From NCBI GenBank assembly GCA_009746045.1, contig RPFO01000333.1, forward strand, positions 779,446-837,945: a stretch of DNA of 58,500 nucleotides, written 5' to 3'. Source of the stretch: Mesostigma viride. Lineage: Eukaryota; Streptophyta; Mesostigmatophyceae; Mesostigmatales; Mesostigmataceae. The position numbers were made by a program, and so were the translations under genes. Shown here in pieces: positions 1 to 13,500 of the stretch. Under the pieces are notes generated by a model. The model was not told the DNA's origin, did not search any database, and was given only the letters and a program-made list of their open reading frames with translations. Positions within the stretch are counted from its first letter, which is position 1. Each line of letters starts with the position of its first letter.

Positions 1-52
1 CCACTTGTGCCATCCCATCACTTGTCCTCTGTGCCCCACCCACGCGTGGCAG

Positions 53-1536
53 CCCCCTCGGGCGAAACGCTCTCCTTCTGGCGCCCGGTGGCCGTGTGGG
101 GCTACTCCATCGTGGCCGACTGCGTGCAGTGCGGGTGAGTAACACACGCAACCGTGTGCATGTGTGGATGCACACCGACAAGCAACAGCTTGGCAGATGG
201 GCACCATGGCACCCACCGGGTGCTGCTAGGGCACATGAGCTCATGGGCTCCGAGAGGAACCACCCTACGCACATGTGCCCAGATTAGTCTTACAGGTCCA
301 GCACATCTTGCTTGCTAGAGCAGAGCAGCAAGGCCTGCAAAACCAGGCGCTGGACGACCTACCTGCCAGCTTGCCCTTCTCCCACCTGTCGCACCGCTTG
401 CAGTTGGCCTGACGCCGCGGTTTGTTTCCCTCGCGTGGACGCCTGCCTTGCGCTTGCCGTGTCATATGGCAATGTGACGCACCCCCCTTCACATGCCCCC
501 ATGCTGCACACTCCACCGCATGGGCGCGCTATCACCCCATGCGCAGCGAGGACCGCCCCTCCTACCCCGTCCTCTCCGTGTTCGACCTCAAGGTGGACAG
601 CCGCCACCCGGTCTCCTACGAGCTGGTGCACCGCTTCGGCACGCCGCTCGAGGGGCAGGAGGGCGAGTCCGCGGGCCGGTCGAGTGACGTCTGCAGCATT
701 TGGTACCCCGTCGCGCCCCCCGGGTACGTGGCCCTGGGCTGTGTGGCCAAGCCAGGCACGGAGCGGCCGCGCCGCAGCCTCGTGGTGTGCGTGGCGCGGC
801 ACCACGTGACCTCGGCCCACGTGGCCGAGTGCCCTCTGTCCGCCCACGTGGACGCGCTGCTGCCCGTCAAGCCCAGCGGGTCGCCGCTAGCTGACGGCAC
901 GCCCAGCGTGCCCGCACCGGTGCCGGCTGCCAGTGTCCAGATCTGGCGCGTCGACAACCGCTTTGCGTCTTTCGTGGTGGTGGGCCCTCCGGCGGCCACG
1001 CTGCCCTCCAGCATGGTGTGTGGCCCCTCCACGCTGTGTGCGAGCGAGGAAGCGCTCAAGGAGCTGACCACTGGCATGCCAGCGCGCACCTTGTCCGAGG
1101 CAGGCTCGGATTCCGACCTGCTGCTCGCCCAGATGGCCCAGGGGGCGGGCGCGGACAAGGGCCAGGGAGCCCCGTTTGCCGGCATGTGCGGCGGCGGCGT
1201 GCCCGTATCGCTCCTGTTTGACCTAAGGGACAGCGTGGCGTTGGACGGCGAGTCGCTGTCCGAAGACATGGAGGAGAGTCTGGAGGAGGACGCGGACGCT
1301 GCTGCTCGCTCCGAGGTGTATCAGGAGATGACGCTGTGGGCGGCACGATCCGCCATGCAACGCCACGCGCGGGGCCGGCGGCTGTACGCAGAGAGTGGTC
1401 GCGCGCTGGGTGGCGGCGGCAAGGGCGCGTTTGACCCGTCGCTGAGGATGCAGGACACGGTGCCCGAGCTTACCCATTTGGGGCGCCAGCTCACACGCAG
1501 CGTCAGCTGTGCGCGCACGTTTGGCATCGCCACTCG
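53..1536 (+). CDS. VPS13: VPS13 exons 1-2: VPS62-like (DUF946) module 1 plus acidic linker
   Basis: Exon 1 (53-134) reads LSFWRPVAVWGYSIVADCV and exon 2 (547-1536) reads CSIWYPVAPPGYVALGCVA. These are two copies of the W-x-P-x(3-4)-G-Y-x-x-L/V-G/A signature of VPS62-type beta modules, which in plants are fused to VPS13. A third partial repeat follows (VQIWRVDNRFASFVVVG). The second half of exon 2 is acidic and low in complexity (ESLSEDMEESLEEDADAAA), which suggests a disordered linker. Exon 1 ends in phase 2 (GG, donor gtgagt at 135) and exon 2 supplies the final C of a Gly codon after the acceptor at 545-546. The module probably contributes to membrane or adaptor contact; that role is inference. 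Confidence 0.85.
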
Positions 1537-4500
1537 GTAAGTCTTGCCGACGCGCCCCCCGTGTCCCCATGCGTATGTGTCCATCAATACTTGCGCCCGT
1601 GTCCCCATGTGGATGTGTCCATCAATACTTGCGCCTGCCTGGATGCATGCCTGCCTGGCTGTGCGCTCGCGTTTTCCTCAACATTTGCTGCTGGTGAACT
1701 GGAGAGAGTAGCAGTGGCGATCTTTCCATCCTGCAATCATGGGAACTTGGTGTAGGGTTGGTGGTTTGGCACAAGCCAAGGTCGTGCGCGCTGGTCGCCA
1801 GATGTTTCTCAGGTCGTGCGCGCTGGTCGCCAGATGTTTCTCAGGTCATGCGCGCTGGTCGCCAGATGTTTCTCAGGTCGTGCGCGCTGGTCGCCAGATG
1901 TTTCTCAGGTCGTGCGCGCTGGTCGCCAGATGTTTCTCAGGTCATGCGCGCTGGTCGCCAGATGTTTCTCAGGTCGTGCGCGCTGGTCGCCAGATGTTTC
2001 TCAGGTCATGCGCGCCGCCATGTTTCCCGTGTGGCCCCAAACACATGCAGCGCGGGAGATCCCCCTTGGACATCGATCCCATTCTTCTCCCCTGCCCCCC
2101 ACGTCCTTCTTTCCCTTGTTCTTTCCATGTTGTGTACTTTCCCTTCACTCACACCTGCTGGTGGGGTGCTCCATTGCATCGGCCACCCGTGCAGGTTTGA
2201 CCACATCTGGTCCGAGCGCAAGGGCAAGGGGCGTAAGTGCCGGCTGTCCATCTGGCGGCCAAGCAAGAAGGGATACGCCAGCCTGGGGGACACCATCGTG
2301 GCTGGGTAGGGACCAATGGGCACGCGACAGGGAGGCACGCATGCTTCCCATTGGTGACAGTGTCAGCAGTTGGTTTGTTCAAAGCGTGTGCCGTGGTGTC
2401 CTGTGTTGGGGATTGTGTTTCTTGCTTGCCTGCTGGTTGGGTGTATGTTCAGGGTCTTACCCCAGCAGTGCATGTGTGTGCGTGTGCGTGTGCCTTCACT
2501 TGACCCCCTTTTAGGGCTGTGGGTTTAGGGAGAGTATCGAGGAGCCCATTTTGATGACGTCCCTATGTCATCATCATTCGTGGCGTGGTGCCGGGGTCGG
2601 CGTCTTGTACAGCCTGGCTGTCGTGTATTTAAAAGCCGGGTCAAAGTCCACTCATATACGAGTAGAACAAGGGCGACGGTGGCCACCGATGCGGATGCAC
2701 ATACTTTGGCCAAAGCAAAGCCGCGGATACGCTGCGCCCCCCTTCATTCCCAAAAGAATCAAAAGCAGCAAGTGGAGGTCTCTCAAACAAATGTGAATCG
2801 GTGGTGGGCTGGCTTTTCTGGTTGTCCCTCGCCCCTGGCCGTGGTGATGTCCTCCCGGCTGTCTGGTTATACATGCCGTTTATGTCATACGGCCGTCTGG
2901 TTGTACTTGTTGTTTATGTCATATGGCTGACTATTAGTTCTTTTTCTTCTTGTTTTGGACAGACGTACATGACTTTATAACATATCCGTCTGACATTGTC
3001 CGTTGGATCCTGGATCCAACGCGCCATATTCCACCCCTATAACTTTTTTACTTTTCGGATGGTCCCTTCGTTTCTGGTTATACATGTCATTTATGTCATA
3101 TGGCCGTCTGGTTATGCATGTTGTTTATGTGATATGGCTGTCTGGTTATACATGTCATTTATGTGATACGACTGCCACCCACGTGGCCACAGCCCCAACC
3201 CCCCCCAGGACGCCGTCGTCATCCTCGACCAGGGGCCCCTGCGCGCGCGGTACGCGCTCCCTGTGGGCATGGACCCTGTCTGGGTGGACATGGGCACGCG
3301 CTCGGGCCTGGGCGCCGTGTCCATATGGCGGCCCATCCCGCCCAAGGGCTACGTCGCGCTGGGATTTGTGGCGTCGCCCAACCACTCGCAGCCTCCGCTG
3401 GACTCGGTGCGCTGCCTACAGCAGAGCATCGTGGTTCCCGCGCCGCTGGACTTTGACGCAAGTGTGTCCATCCCGGGCGAGAAGGCGAGCGGACCGTGCA
3501 GCTTCTTCCCCATCCGAAACAAGGTGAGCTGTGGGGTGGTGGTCGGCAAGAAAGGTGAGCGGACAAACCCGTTTGCTAGGAAGCGTCTTAACCCCTCCTG
3601 CAGCCACACCTAGTTGGGCCGATTATAGACAAAGCTAGTGCGCGCTGCACAAATGCACCAACGTGTCCAGACCCTCGGCTCTGACTCTGGCATCACTGGT
3701 CCGGGGCATGCGCGCCTGCCTGGGTGAATTGGAGTTTGCCGGTGTGCTTCCATCATGCTAGCCATGTGTCGAGCCCACCGTCATGACCAGGTGCCATGGG
3801 CTCCCGCGTGTTGTGCTGGGTGGTTGTACACCTGTGCATCTTCCCCCTTTGTAGTTCTGGGTCAAGCAGCCCATCTTTCCCTCACCTGCGTGGTTTCTGT
3901 CTCATTTGCTGGACTTCTGTGGCGTCCCTAGCCATGGCTGTGGGCGAAGGGGCATCCCCCTGCGCCGTGGACATGTGGCTCCTTCATGTGTTCTTTTCTG
4001 CTTGCGTCTGCACCGTCAACAGACTTAAGACGTAGCCGCTGCATTGCGCTGATGCCAGCTGCATGGGTGCTGCTTGCGTCGTGCGTTGGTGCCCTTGCCC
4101 CGTCGCCCAGTCAAAGACGTTCGTGGTCAAGCGGGGCCCCCTGATGGAGGCGGAGGAGATGGGCAGCTGGTGCTGGGACCTCAAGGACTTGCGCGTGGAC
4201 CCGGACTATGAGACCCGCATTGCCGCCGACATCCACGTGGCACGCATGAAGCTCATCATCTTCGACGAGCTGGCCGGCATGGTGAGGGGGCGAATGACAC
4301 CCACATTGCGAAAGGGGGGGGTCGGGAGGGATGTTTTGCCGGCATAGGGAGGGGGGGGACGACGCCCCCATGGTGAGGGGTGGGGTGGGGATGATGTTTT
4401 GGTGGCATGGGGAGGGGGGTTCGTCGAGTGTTGTGCTGGTGTGGTGCGTGAGCAGGATGGGTTCTTGTTGGCATGGTGAGAGAGGGGTGGGGTGGGGATG

Positions 4501-7500
4501 ATGTTTTGGTGGCATGGGGAGGGGGTTCGTCGAGTGTTGTGCTGGTGTGGTGCGTGAGCAGGATGGGTTCTTGTTGGCATGGTGAGAGAGGGGTGGGGTG
4601 GGGATGATGTTTTGGTGGCATGGGGAGGGGGTTCGTCGAGTGTTGTGCTGGTGTGGTGCGTGAGCAGGATGGGTTCTTGTTGGCATGGTGAGAGAGGGGT
4701 GGGGTGGGGATGATGTTTTGGTGGCATGGGGAGGGGGTTCGTCGAGTGTTGTGCTGGTGTGGTGCGTGAGCAGGATGGGTTCTTGTTGGCATGGTGAGAG
4801 AGGGGTGGGGTGGGGATGATGTTTTGGTGGCATGGGGAGGGGGTTCATCGAGTGTTGTGCTGGTGTGGTGCGTGAGCAGGATGGGTTCTTGTTGGCATGG
4901 TGAGAGAGGGGTGGGGTGGGGATGATGTTTTGGTGGCATGGGGAGGGGGTTCGTCGAGTGTTGTGCTGGTGTGGTGCGTGAGCAAGATGGGTTCTTGTTG
5001 GCATGGTGAGAGAGGGGTGGGGTGGGGGTCGTGCGTGCATGGTAAGGGGGTGTTAGGAAGTTGGCAATGGAGGCTTGGTGGACTAGATGTAATGGGGCGT
5101 TCATGGGACGTTAAGGGCGGGGAAAGTGGGTGTCCGGGCGGAGGCGATTCCGACATCCGGCAAATGTCGAAGTGTCGGTTTCATCTTGCCGGTTGCCCCG
5201 CAGGTCATGACACAACCACTCCTGTCAACTCTGCTCCTGGTCCGGCTTGGTGAGGATGCATGCGTACCCTGGGAATTTAATTTGTGAGGATGCATGCGTC
5301 CCGGCGTGAGCCTGTTGGCCGTCGTTGGGCATTCTAGGGATGCAAGGTATTTCGTGCGCAGAGAAAAGGGGCGGAAGAGCAGGATGTCGGGGCAGCAGGG
5401 AACGTTCCAATGCGCAGATGATCAAGCACCCTGAGCTGACCTCTCTCCTTGCCCCCCCGGCCTGCCCGCCTCCCTACCTGCAGAAAGTGCCGCTGGTTGA
5501 CGTCACGCTGCAGAACGTGGCCACTGGCACACGCGGCGTGACCGAGCACCTGACGGCGCTGGGCATGGCAGAGCTGGCGGTCAACAGCTACAACCAGACG
5601 CTGCGCAAGTGGGAGCCCATGCTCGAGCCTTGCATGGCCAAAGTGGAGTGAGTGCGCGCATGATAAAAGGGGAGAGGGGGTGCGCGCATGGCTACAAGGC
5701 AGTGCTTGCGCGCATGGCTACAAGGCAGTGCTTGCGCGCATGGCTACAAGGCAGTGCTTGCGCGCATGGCTACAAGGGAGTGCTTGCGCGCATGGCTACA
5801 AGGCAGTGCTTGCGCGCATGGCTACAAGGCAGTGCTTGCGCGCATGCCGAAGCGGGAGTAACTGCGCGCCCAGAGAGAGGAGGGCAGTGAGCTGGCCGCC
5901 GGCACGGTGTCTGACTTTGCCTTGCTCCCCGCGGGACCCCACTTCCCCATGGCTGTCATCGGGACAACGGAATCGCTGGTTCCCCCCAGGTGTAGGGCCC
6001 GGCGGCTGGCGGCTGCGGCTGGGCTGGTGGATCCGTCAGGCATGAAGAGGCCTGCGCTGCTCGTGCACCCAACGTCTCTTCCGATGATGTTCTGTGTACG
6101 GTCTCCTTGACCTGTGCTTGCTCAGCATGCTAAAAAATAAGGTATGGTGCGGGGAGGTGCAGGGGTGGTCCCTGCCTTGCGCGGCGGGGCGCAGGCAAGT
6201 AACAAGGAATGCCAGGTGGGCTGGGTGCAGCCATGTCCGGGTGTTGTTAGCCCACGGTCAACTGCTAACGTTTGTGTGTGTATGTGTGTATGCGGCATGC
6301 TCCTCGCCTGCATGCCTGGTCGTTGCCCCCTGTCGTTTGCCCCAATGTCTAGGTACAAGTGGACGGACCTGAACACGGAGCACTCGCTGCCGCCGTCCGC
6401 CACGATGGAGATCAGCGCGGGCCCCATCACCAACTTTGTGGTCTCCCACGGCGCGGTGGACTCTCTGCTCTCCGCCTCCTCCAGCTGGGCCGAGGGGGGC
6501 AGCGCGGTGGACGACGATGATGACAGTGTGGATGGTGACACCACGCGGGTGAGGACGGGGGGATGGGGGGGATGGGAGAGAAGGGGGGGGGCGGGGCGGT
6601 AGGGAGGGCGGGGAGGGCGGGGAGGGCGGGGAGGGCGGGGAGGGCGGGGAGGGCGGGGAGGGCGGGGAGGGCGGGGAGGGCGGGAAGGGCGGGGAGGGGA
6701 GGGAGGGTGGGGGGGGGGAAGGCGGGGAGGGCGGGGAGGGCGGGGGGCGGGGAGGGCGGGGAGGGCGGGGAGGGCGGGGAGGGCGGGGAGGGCGGGGAGG
6801 GCGGGGAGGGCGGGGAGGGCGGGGAGGGAGGGAGGGTGGGGAGGGCGGGGAAGGCGGGGGCGGGCGGGGGGAGGGCGGGGAGGGCGGGGAGGGCGGGGAG
6901 GGCGGGGAGGGCGGGGAGGGCGGGGAGGGCGGGGAGGGCGGGGAGGGCGGGGAGGGCGGGGAGGGCAAGTCAGGGCCAGCTGGTGCTGCCGGATGAGTTC
7001 TTGATGGTCTATTAGGGCTAATGTTTTAGAGCTCGTGCCATCAGCTGTGGGACTCATCTCAGGTGGCTCCCAGAATGCTGCGGTGCTGCTTGGGCTGATC
7101 CAGCTAGTGGGGACAGCCAAGTGGCTCGTGCGTCGACAGATGGGACGGGTCTTTTGTGTCTGCATTTGTTCGTTACAGGATCTGTTAGGAGGCCAGGATT
7201 GTATCAGGGTCACCTTACGGCTTGCATGGAGCCATGGGCCCACCCCGTTCGGGCTCTTTTACGGCCTGCCGTGCATCCCTTTCCATCGATACAAGGAGCA
7301 CGTGTTGGTGAAGGACGCCATGCGGTGGTTCGCTTGGCCTGCTTGTGGGCAGCTGGACTCGTTCAGTCCGGCAAGTCCTGGGATACTGATGCCTTGGGAG
7401 TTGCTAAGCCACCTTATGCCACCTTATGCAGCCCCACCCACCCCTCTTATGCTCCTACACCGACCCTCCGCCCCCCTCTCCCCACCCCCACCCACCCCGC

Positions 7501-10500
7501 CGCGCGTAACTCCCTTTTGTCACCAGGTGGTGGATGATGAGGGGCACCCGGAGGATGGCGACGATGAGGTGGGCGAGCTGTTGCGCAGCCCCAGTGGCGG
7601 AGACGCCATGTCCCCCTTTGCAGAGCAGGGCTTGCTGGGCACCGGCCGGCAGGTGGACCCGACGCAGCTCCCCTTTGACTACTCCAAGGAGCAGAGCGTG
7701 GAGGTGATCAACCAGCTGGGCATGCCGGTGTACACGCGACTCGACTACGACGACTGCGTGGAGGTGAGCGCAGCCACGTGCGCATGCTGGGGGGTGGCGT
7801 GCCGTCTCCCTCACTAATGCCATCCATCGAGCTCTGGACTTGCTCGTGTTTCAGCGGGCTGTTGAGCATGTACCTCTTGCCCCGCTGTGGACATAGGCAC
7901 GCGGCAAGGGTTTGGGGGGGTATTGAGTTATATGGGGTCATTATATCCATGTGGGTCACTATATCCATTGCTGATTTATTGTTGTGGCGTCGCTGTTACT
8001 TACCTATGGCTTCTTCCCACAAGTAATAAGTTACCCACGGTGTATGGTGATGCCTCCCATCTGGGAATCGTGTCTCAACCTCTGCCCAAGGGCATCTAGC
8101 CACCACGGCTATGGTCGTTTGGCGCTGTGTGGAGGTAAAGCCGCCTCGTGGGTTGTGCTGGAGGTCCAGTCGGGACTAAGTTGGCTCTGTCTGTTTGTAG
8201 GAGGTGAGGGCTGGTGGCGGCCCAATGCCATCTGTGCAGCCGTTGGATGCTCACGCAGCACCTCCTTGGCCACACGCCTCCCTCTCTCGTCCGGGCGTTG
8301 CTGCTGTGTGCAGGTGAAGGAGGTGCCTACCACCGGCCCGACCATGCTGCGGCTGCCGGCACCGCCCATGACGGAGGCTCTGCTCTACGGCGCGCACATG
8401 CCGCTCTTCAGCCCCCCCCAGCGCTACATGGGCGTCAAAGTGCTCAAGTTCCTGGGGGTATGTCTCCCGTGGTCACTATATGTCCTGGTGTGGGCCACTG
8501 TGGTGAAGGTGCTTGCATTGGCATGTGAGGTGCCGATGGCGCGTGCACTGGGGGATCCACATGCTGTTTTTGTTTGAATGATTTCGCCAGGTTTGGTGGC
8601 CCAACCTCCGTCCATATGCATGATGGCACCCTGGCCGCATCCGCTGACCTCGCGATTGTGATCATGCTCGCCACCTTTCGCCTGCACTTTCTGGGCGGCC
8701 CGTGCCATATCCGCTTGCAGGGCACGTTCCAGTCGCGCCCGGGATCCCAGGAGTGCCTGTGCACGCTGTCCATCATCTCCCTCGACACCTCCGCCGCCAC
8801 CAACCTGCTGCACTCAGGAGCATCACCCTCATCGGGCGCCCCCCCCGCGTCCGCCACCGCTGGTCTCATGGAAGGAGACGTGGACATGGTGATGATGCGC
8901 ACCAAGACGGCGCCCGTGGTGCTGCCAGCTGCCGACGCGGACGACCCCCGGCCGGCCGTCACGTGGAACGAAGAGTTCATCTTCGAGGTCCCACATGTGC
9001 GTGAAGTTTGTGTGTGCTTGTTTGTGTGTTTGCACGTGCGTGAAGTTTGTGTGTGCTTGTTTGTGTGTTTGCACGTGCGTGAAGTTTGTGTGTGCTTGTT
9101 TGTGTGTTTGCACGTGCGTGAAGTTTGTGTGTGCTTGTTTGTGCCTTTCTAACGCTTGAGTTTGTTGCGTGTGGTTTGTGTTGCTGCAGTGGTGGCCTCG
9201 TGTTGCATGCATTTTCATGGCGAACGCACACCCCATTCGCCTCTACCCTGGGCTTGATTGCGAGGCACACCGCTGTTGCTGAGGTGTGACGGCTCCCATG
9301 CTCGCACTGTTTTTGCCTGTGCTTGACCCCACAGGGGGGTGCGCCCACCATTCTCCTGGTCACGCTGTCGGAGATGACGGCCAGTGGTGCCACGGGTAAG
9401 GGCACGTGTAGGCGCGCGGCTCCGCACACGTCAACTATGCATGTCTGGCTGGTTGCGAGGGGTGAAGCATGGGGTCGCCGTATGCACCCGCTTGCATGAC
9501 GGGACGGACTGCGTGGGGTGTGGCCGGTGTGTGTGTTGTGCAAGGTATTGGACACCAGCAGAGGCGCAGAGACACCCTTGACTACACTGCCCGGTGTGGT
9601 CATAAACGGGGTTTTGAACCCTGCTTTTGCACGGGGCTTGTTATTCAAGCAGGGATGGCTGCGTCATGCAGCCTGTGTGTTGGCAGGTAGCCAACCAGCC
9701 AGGCGTCTCTACTGGCGACAGGTCAGCGAATTCGTCGTAGGGTTGCGCTCTGGCCAGATATCAGGTTGGCCGTGCCAGTGGCATGGTCGGTTGTCTCGTT
9801 GTCCGTCTCGTTGAGATGGTGCATGGGGAAGTTCTAGGAGGTGGTCACACGTCGAGGCTGCTTTCAATCGTGCCATGTTGATGTGGTGCCAAGTGGGCAT
9901 GGACATCGTGGGGAGGGCAGAAGAGACGTGGGGGGCACCAGACGCGAGCGGACATCGTGGGGAGGGCGGATGTGTCCCTGTGGTGGCGCTGGGCCGGGTT
10001 CTGTTGTGAGGCTCACATCCGCTCGCTCCTTCCCCAACTCTCGGCACACCCCGCCATGCCTCTCTCGACATGCCCACCGCTTGTCCTGCCAGGCGTGACC
10101 CTGGGCGAGGTGACCATCCCCCTGAACAAAACAGCGGGCGCGTGGGCCGCGTCCTCGGGGGCCGGGGCCAGCACGCGTGATGGCGGCGTGTTCGAGACGT
10201 CCGCGCATCCCCCCTCCTGGATGGCCAGCCGAACGCGGCGTGTGTACGAGTCCTATTACACCGTCGAGCCGCCGCAGCTGTCCGCGTCGTCCGAGGTGAG
10301 CGCAAGCGCTTGGGCGATCACCATAGGGCCTGGCACCTGTCCTTGTTCCTGTACCTCGTGTTGCCACCGCGATCACCATAGGGCCTGGCACCTGTCCTTG
10401 TTCCTGTACCTCGTATTGCCACCGCGATCACCATAGGGCCTGGCACCTGTCCTTGTTCCTGTACCTCGTATTGCCACCGCGATCACCATAGGGCCTGGCA

Positions 10501-13500
10501 CCTGTCCTTGTCCTGTACCTCGTATTGCCACCGCGATCACCATAGGGCCTGGCACCTGTCCTTGTTCCTGTACCTCGTATTGCCACCGCGATCACCATAG
10601 GGCCTGGCACAAGTCCTCATTCCTGTTCCTCGTGTTGCCACCGCGATCACCATAGGGCCTGGCACCTGTCCTTGTTCCTGTACCTCGTATTGCCACCGCG
10701 ATCACCATATTTGCTGGGGCGGTCCAGTCGGCCGCCGCCAGCAGGCCGCCTGCAGGTGGCCGGTGAACACACAGTTGACCACACCGCTGTTGTGGCAGTT
10801 GGCCATGGGCTGTTTCCCCCGCACGCACTTGGACAGTGCTTGATGGATCTTGTCGGGTAGTTGCGTACATGAATCAAGGACTGAGTAATGCCTGTGTGTG
10901 TTTGCGATGGGAGGCCTCCTGCCCTGGGAAGCTGAACTCGCCACCAGCAACACGTACGTTCCGTGGGAGGCCCCTGGCAGCTCCTGGGGCTGCCCCATGC
11001 TGGGAGCCCCTGGGATCGTGCATACTGTGCACCAGGGACACCTCTTCTGCCTTGCTCTGGAATGCCGTCTTGTTATATTGCGCCCACCCAGTTCCTCCTG
11101 GTCCCATTGTGCTGATGCCGTGCGGCTCTCGGCTCGCTGCCGGCCGCTCCCCCCCCCCGGTACCCTTCCTCGTCTGGCCTTGGCCTCCCTGCCGTGCGCA
11201 GGCCGAAAGCCCCGTGGGCAACCACAGCTCCCCGTTCTCGTCTGCCCCCGCGCCCAACCGGCCCGCCGCGCGCCCCTTCAGTCGATCGCGCACGCGCACG
11301 GGTCGGCCCGCCCGCTCGGAGCTACTGCTGGGCCTGTGGATATTTGAGGACAAGCGGCCCGAGGCCAGCCTGGTGGCCGAGGGGCCGCATTTTGCCGTCG
11401 AGGGCAGCAAGGAGGGTGGGCCGCGGGAGGATAAGGGGGGCAAGGGGCCGCGGGCGCCGGACAACAGCAGCAAGGTGGCGATCGCGCTGGCGGAGAGCGG
11501 CCCCTTCTTCCCGATGCGCCACAAAGTGACCGTCTCGACGGCGCCGCTGGTGATGGGGACAGCGGAGGTGTGCGCCCATGAGTGCCTGCATCATGCCGCT
11601 GATGTCACGTGCTACTAGTCCCTTCATCCTGTTGGGTGCATGATTATGAATTTGTTGGGGGGGGGGGGGAAGGTCGCGTTGCGCCTACAGGGCTTGTTGT
11701 GCCCTTGCTCTCTGTGTTGGCACGAGGTTACGGGTCCCAACGGTCGCATTGTTTTGTTGGTGGCATGCACACTTGTAAACTGTGTTGGTAAGAAATGGTG
11801 GGGCGACTACCGTATATTATCCAGGCATGGTCCAGCGCCCCCCATATCTGATTATAGCTCTCTTTCATTATTATTATTACGAGGTGTGCAAAGGGGCTAA
11901 AGGCTGCCTTATTACAGCCCTCGTGGGCAGCACCCCAGGCGCACACTGGTACACCTTGGCCACACCCAGTGCTTCCCTTTTCTCGTGCTCTGCTGACATT
12001 ACTTTGACACCCCCTCTTGCCCTCCCGTGTTCTGCTGGCACTGTTAGTGGCCCTAACCCCCCGTCAACCCCTGGTCTCCACCTGCTCACGCCTGGGCGGC
12101 GCTCAACCACCCTGGGTCGTGCCTTACCCGTATTTGCCACGCCTCCCCCCTGTTTGGCCATGCCGTCCCCCCCTTGTCCACTCCCTTCTCTGACCTTGCG
12201 TGACGTGTGCCCCTTGCCCGCGTGTGCCGGCCGCCAGATCGCGACGGAGAACGTGCTGGTCAACGGCCGCATCTGCATGCGCTGGCGCTCGCTCGTCATG
12301 GTCCACAACAAGACCGACGTGGAGCTCGAGGTGAGGCCCCTGCGGCGTTGCTTAGTGCTGCTTGGCCTCCCCTGCTGTGGCAGCCCTTGTGCTTTTATGT
12401 TCATTCTGCCTCTGCTGTGCAACCTCTCGCCCATACTCCTCCACGCATTTCCCTCCTGCGCCTTTTCTCTCTCTCCCCGCCTCTCTCTCTGGGAGCGCGG
12501 CTGAACAAGTGCATTACGAGCAGACTGCATCGTGTCAAGGGGATCCCCCTGTACGGTATAATCTGCTGCTGATTTGTTCTAGCTTGCTTCATATCGCATA
12601 TCTGACATGCTGGCACATGATATATACCCCACACAAATGCCCCCCTGGCTCACATGACGCGTCGCAATCATCGTGGTGGCATGTGCGGCCTCTGTCCTCT
12701 CAACCGCCCCCCACCGCCACCACCACCACCTGGCCTCCCATCCCCCAGTGGAGCACCTGCCCCATCGGCTTCCCCGCCTACACCGAGGCGTTTGACGGCG
12801 GCAACAAGCTGGGCCTGCGCTCGCCCGGCATCACGCACGGCCGCCGGCACGTGGAGAGCGTAGTGGAGGAGCAGTTTGAGAACCAGCGCTACCGCCCATT
12901 CAAGGGGTGGGGCGGCGCCGGCCACCTGCTGGCCACCGAACGCAAGCAGTGGTCGAATCGCGACGGGTCTCGCTCGCAGTGGGTACGTGCCTGGTGGATA
13001 TGTGTGTGGTGTGAGGGGGGGCTCATTAACAAAGCCACTGCCTAAAGGGGGTCATGAATGGGGGGGCGCACAGAAGCGATTCAGGAGCCCACGGCATGTT
13101 TGCATGGGTGGGGGATGTACTGGGTACGATGCCTCTGCTCATGGGCATGTGCCTACTGGCTCACTTTTTCGTACCCTTGCTTCTCGAGGGTGGGCTATTG
13201 CGGGGGCGGTGGCTGACATCTTGGATGACGAGGGAAACGGTGTGCTACCACGTGGGCGCCCCGGTCACCGTATTGGTGGTCGATCCAATGTGGCTGATCC
13301 CTTGTGCGCTCTGCCCCCGTTGCTCCATGAGCACGTACAGACATGTCGGCTACACCTTATCACATTTAAAATAGTAGTAGCCCAGGATGTGTGGTCCACA
13401 TCCCAGCCCGCATCGCGTGCTGGATGATAATGATGGTCTGCGCTTTGCCCCTCCCACCCTTAACATACACTCATTTTCCCCTATCGCTTTCCTTGTGCAA

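Noticed and set aside
3209-3523. Use of the acceptor at 3207-3208 for exon 4
   Set aside because: It starts exon 4 in phase 0 after a phase-2 donor and would shift the frame. The acceptor at 3191-3192 restores the frame and adds five plausible residues.
4111-5156. Long - strand frames (up to 309 codons) with His/Pro repeats
   Set aside because: They are antisense to exon 5 and the 106-bp intron minisatellite and simply repeat every unit.
6122-7243. A 373-codon - strand frame with Pro-Pro-Arg repeats
   Set aside because: It covers VPS13 exon 7 and the GGGAGGGCGG minisatellite on the opposite strand; the repeat alone keeps it open.
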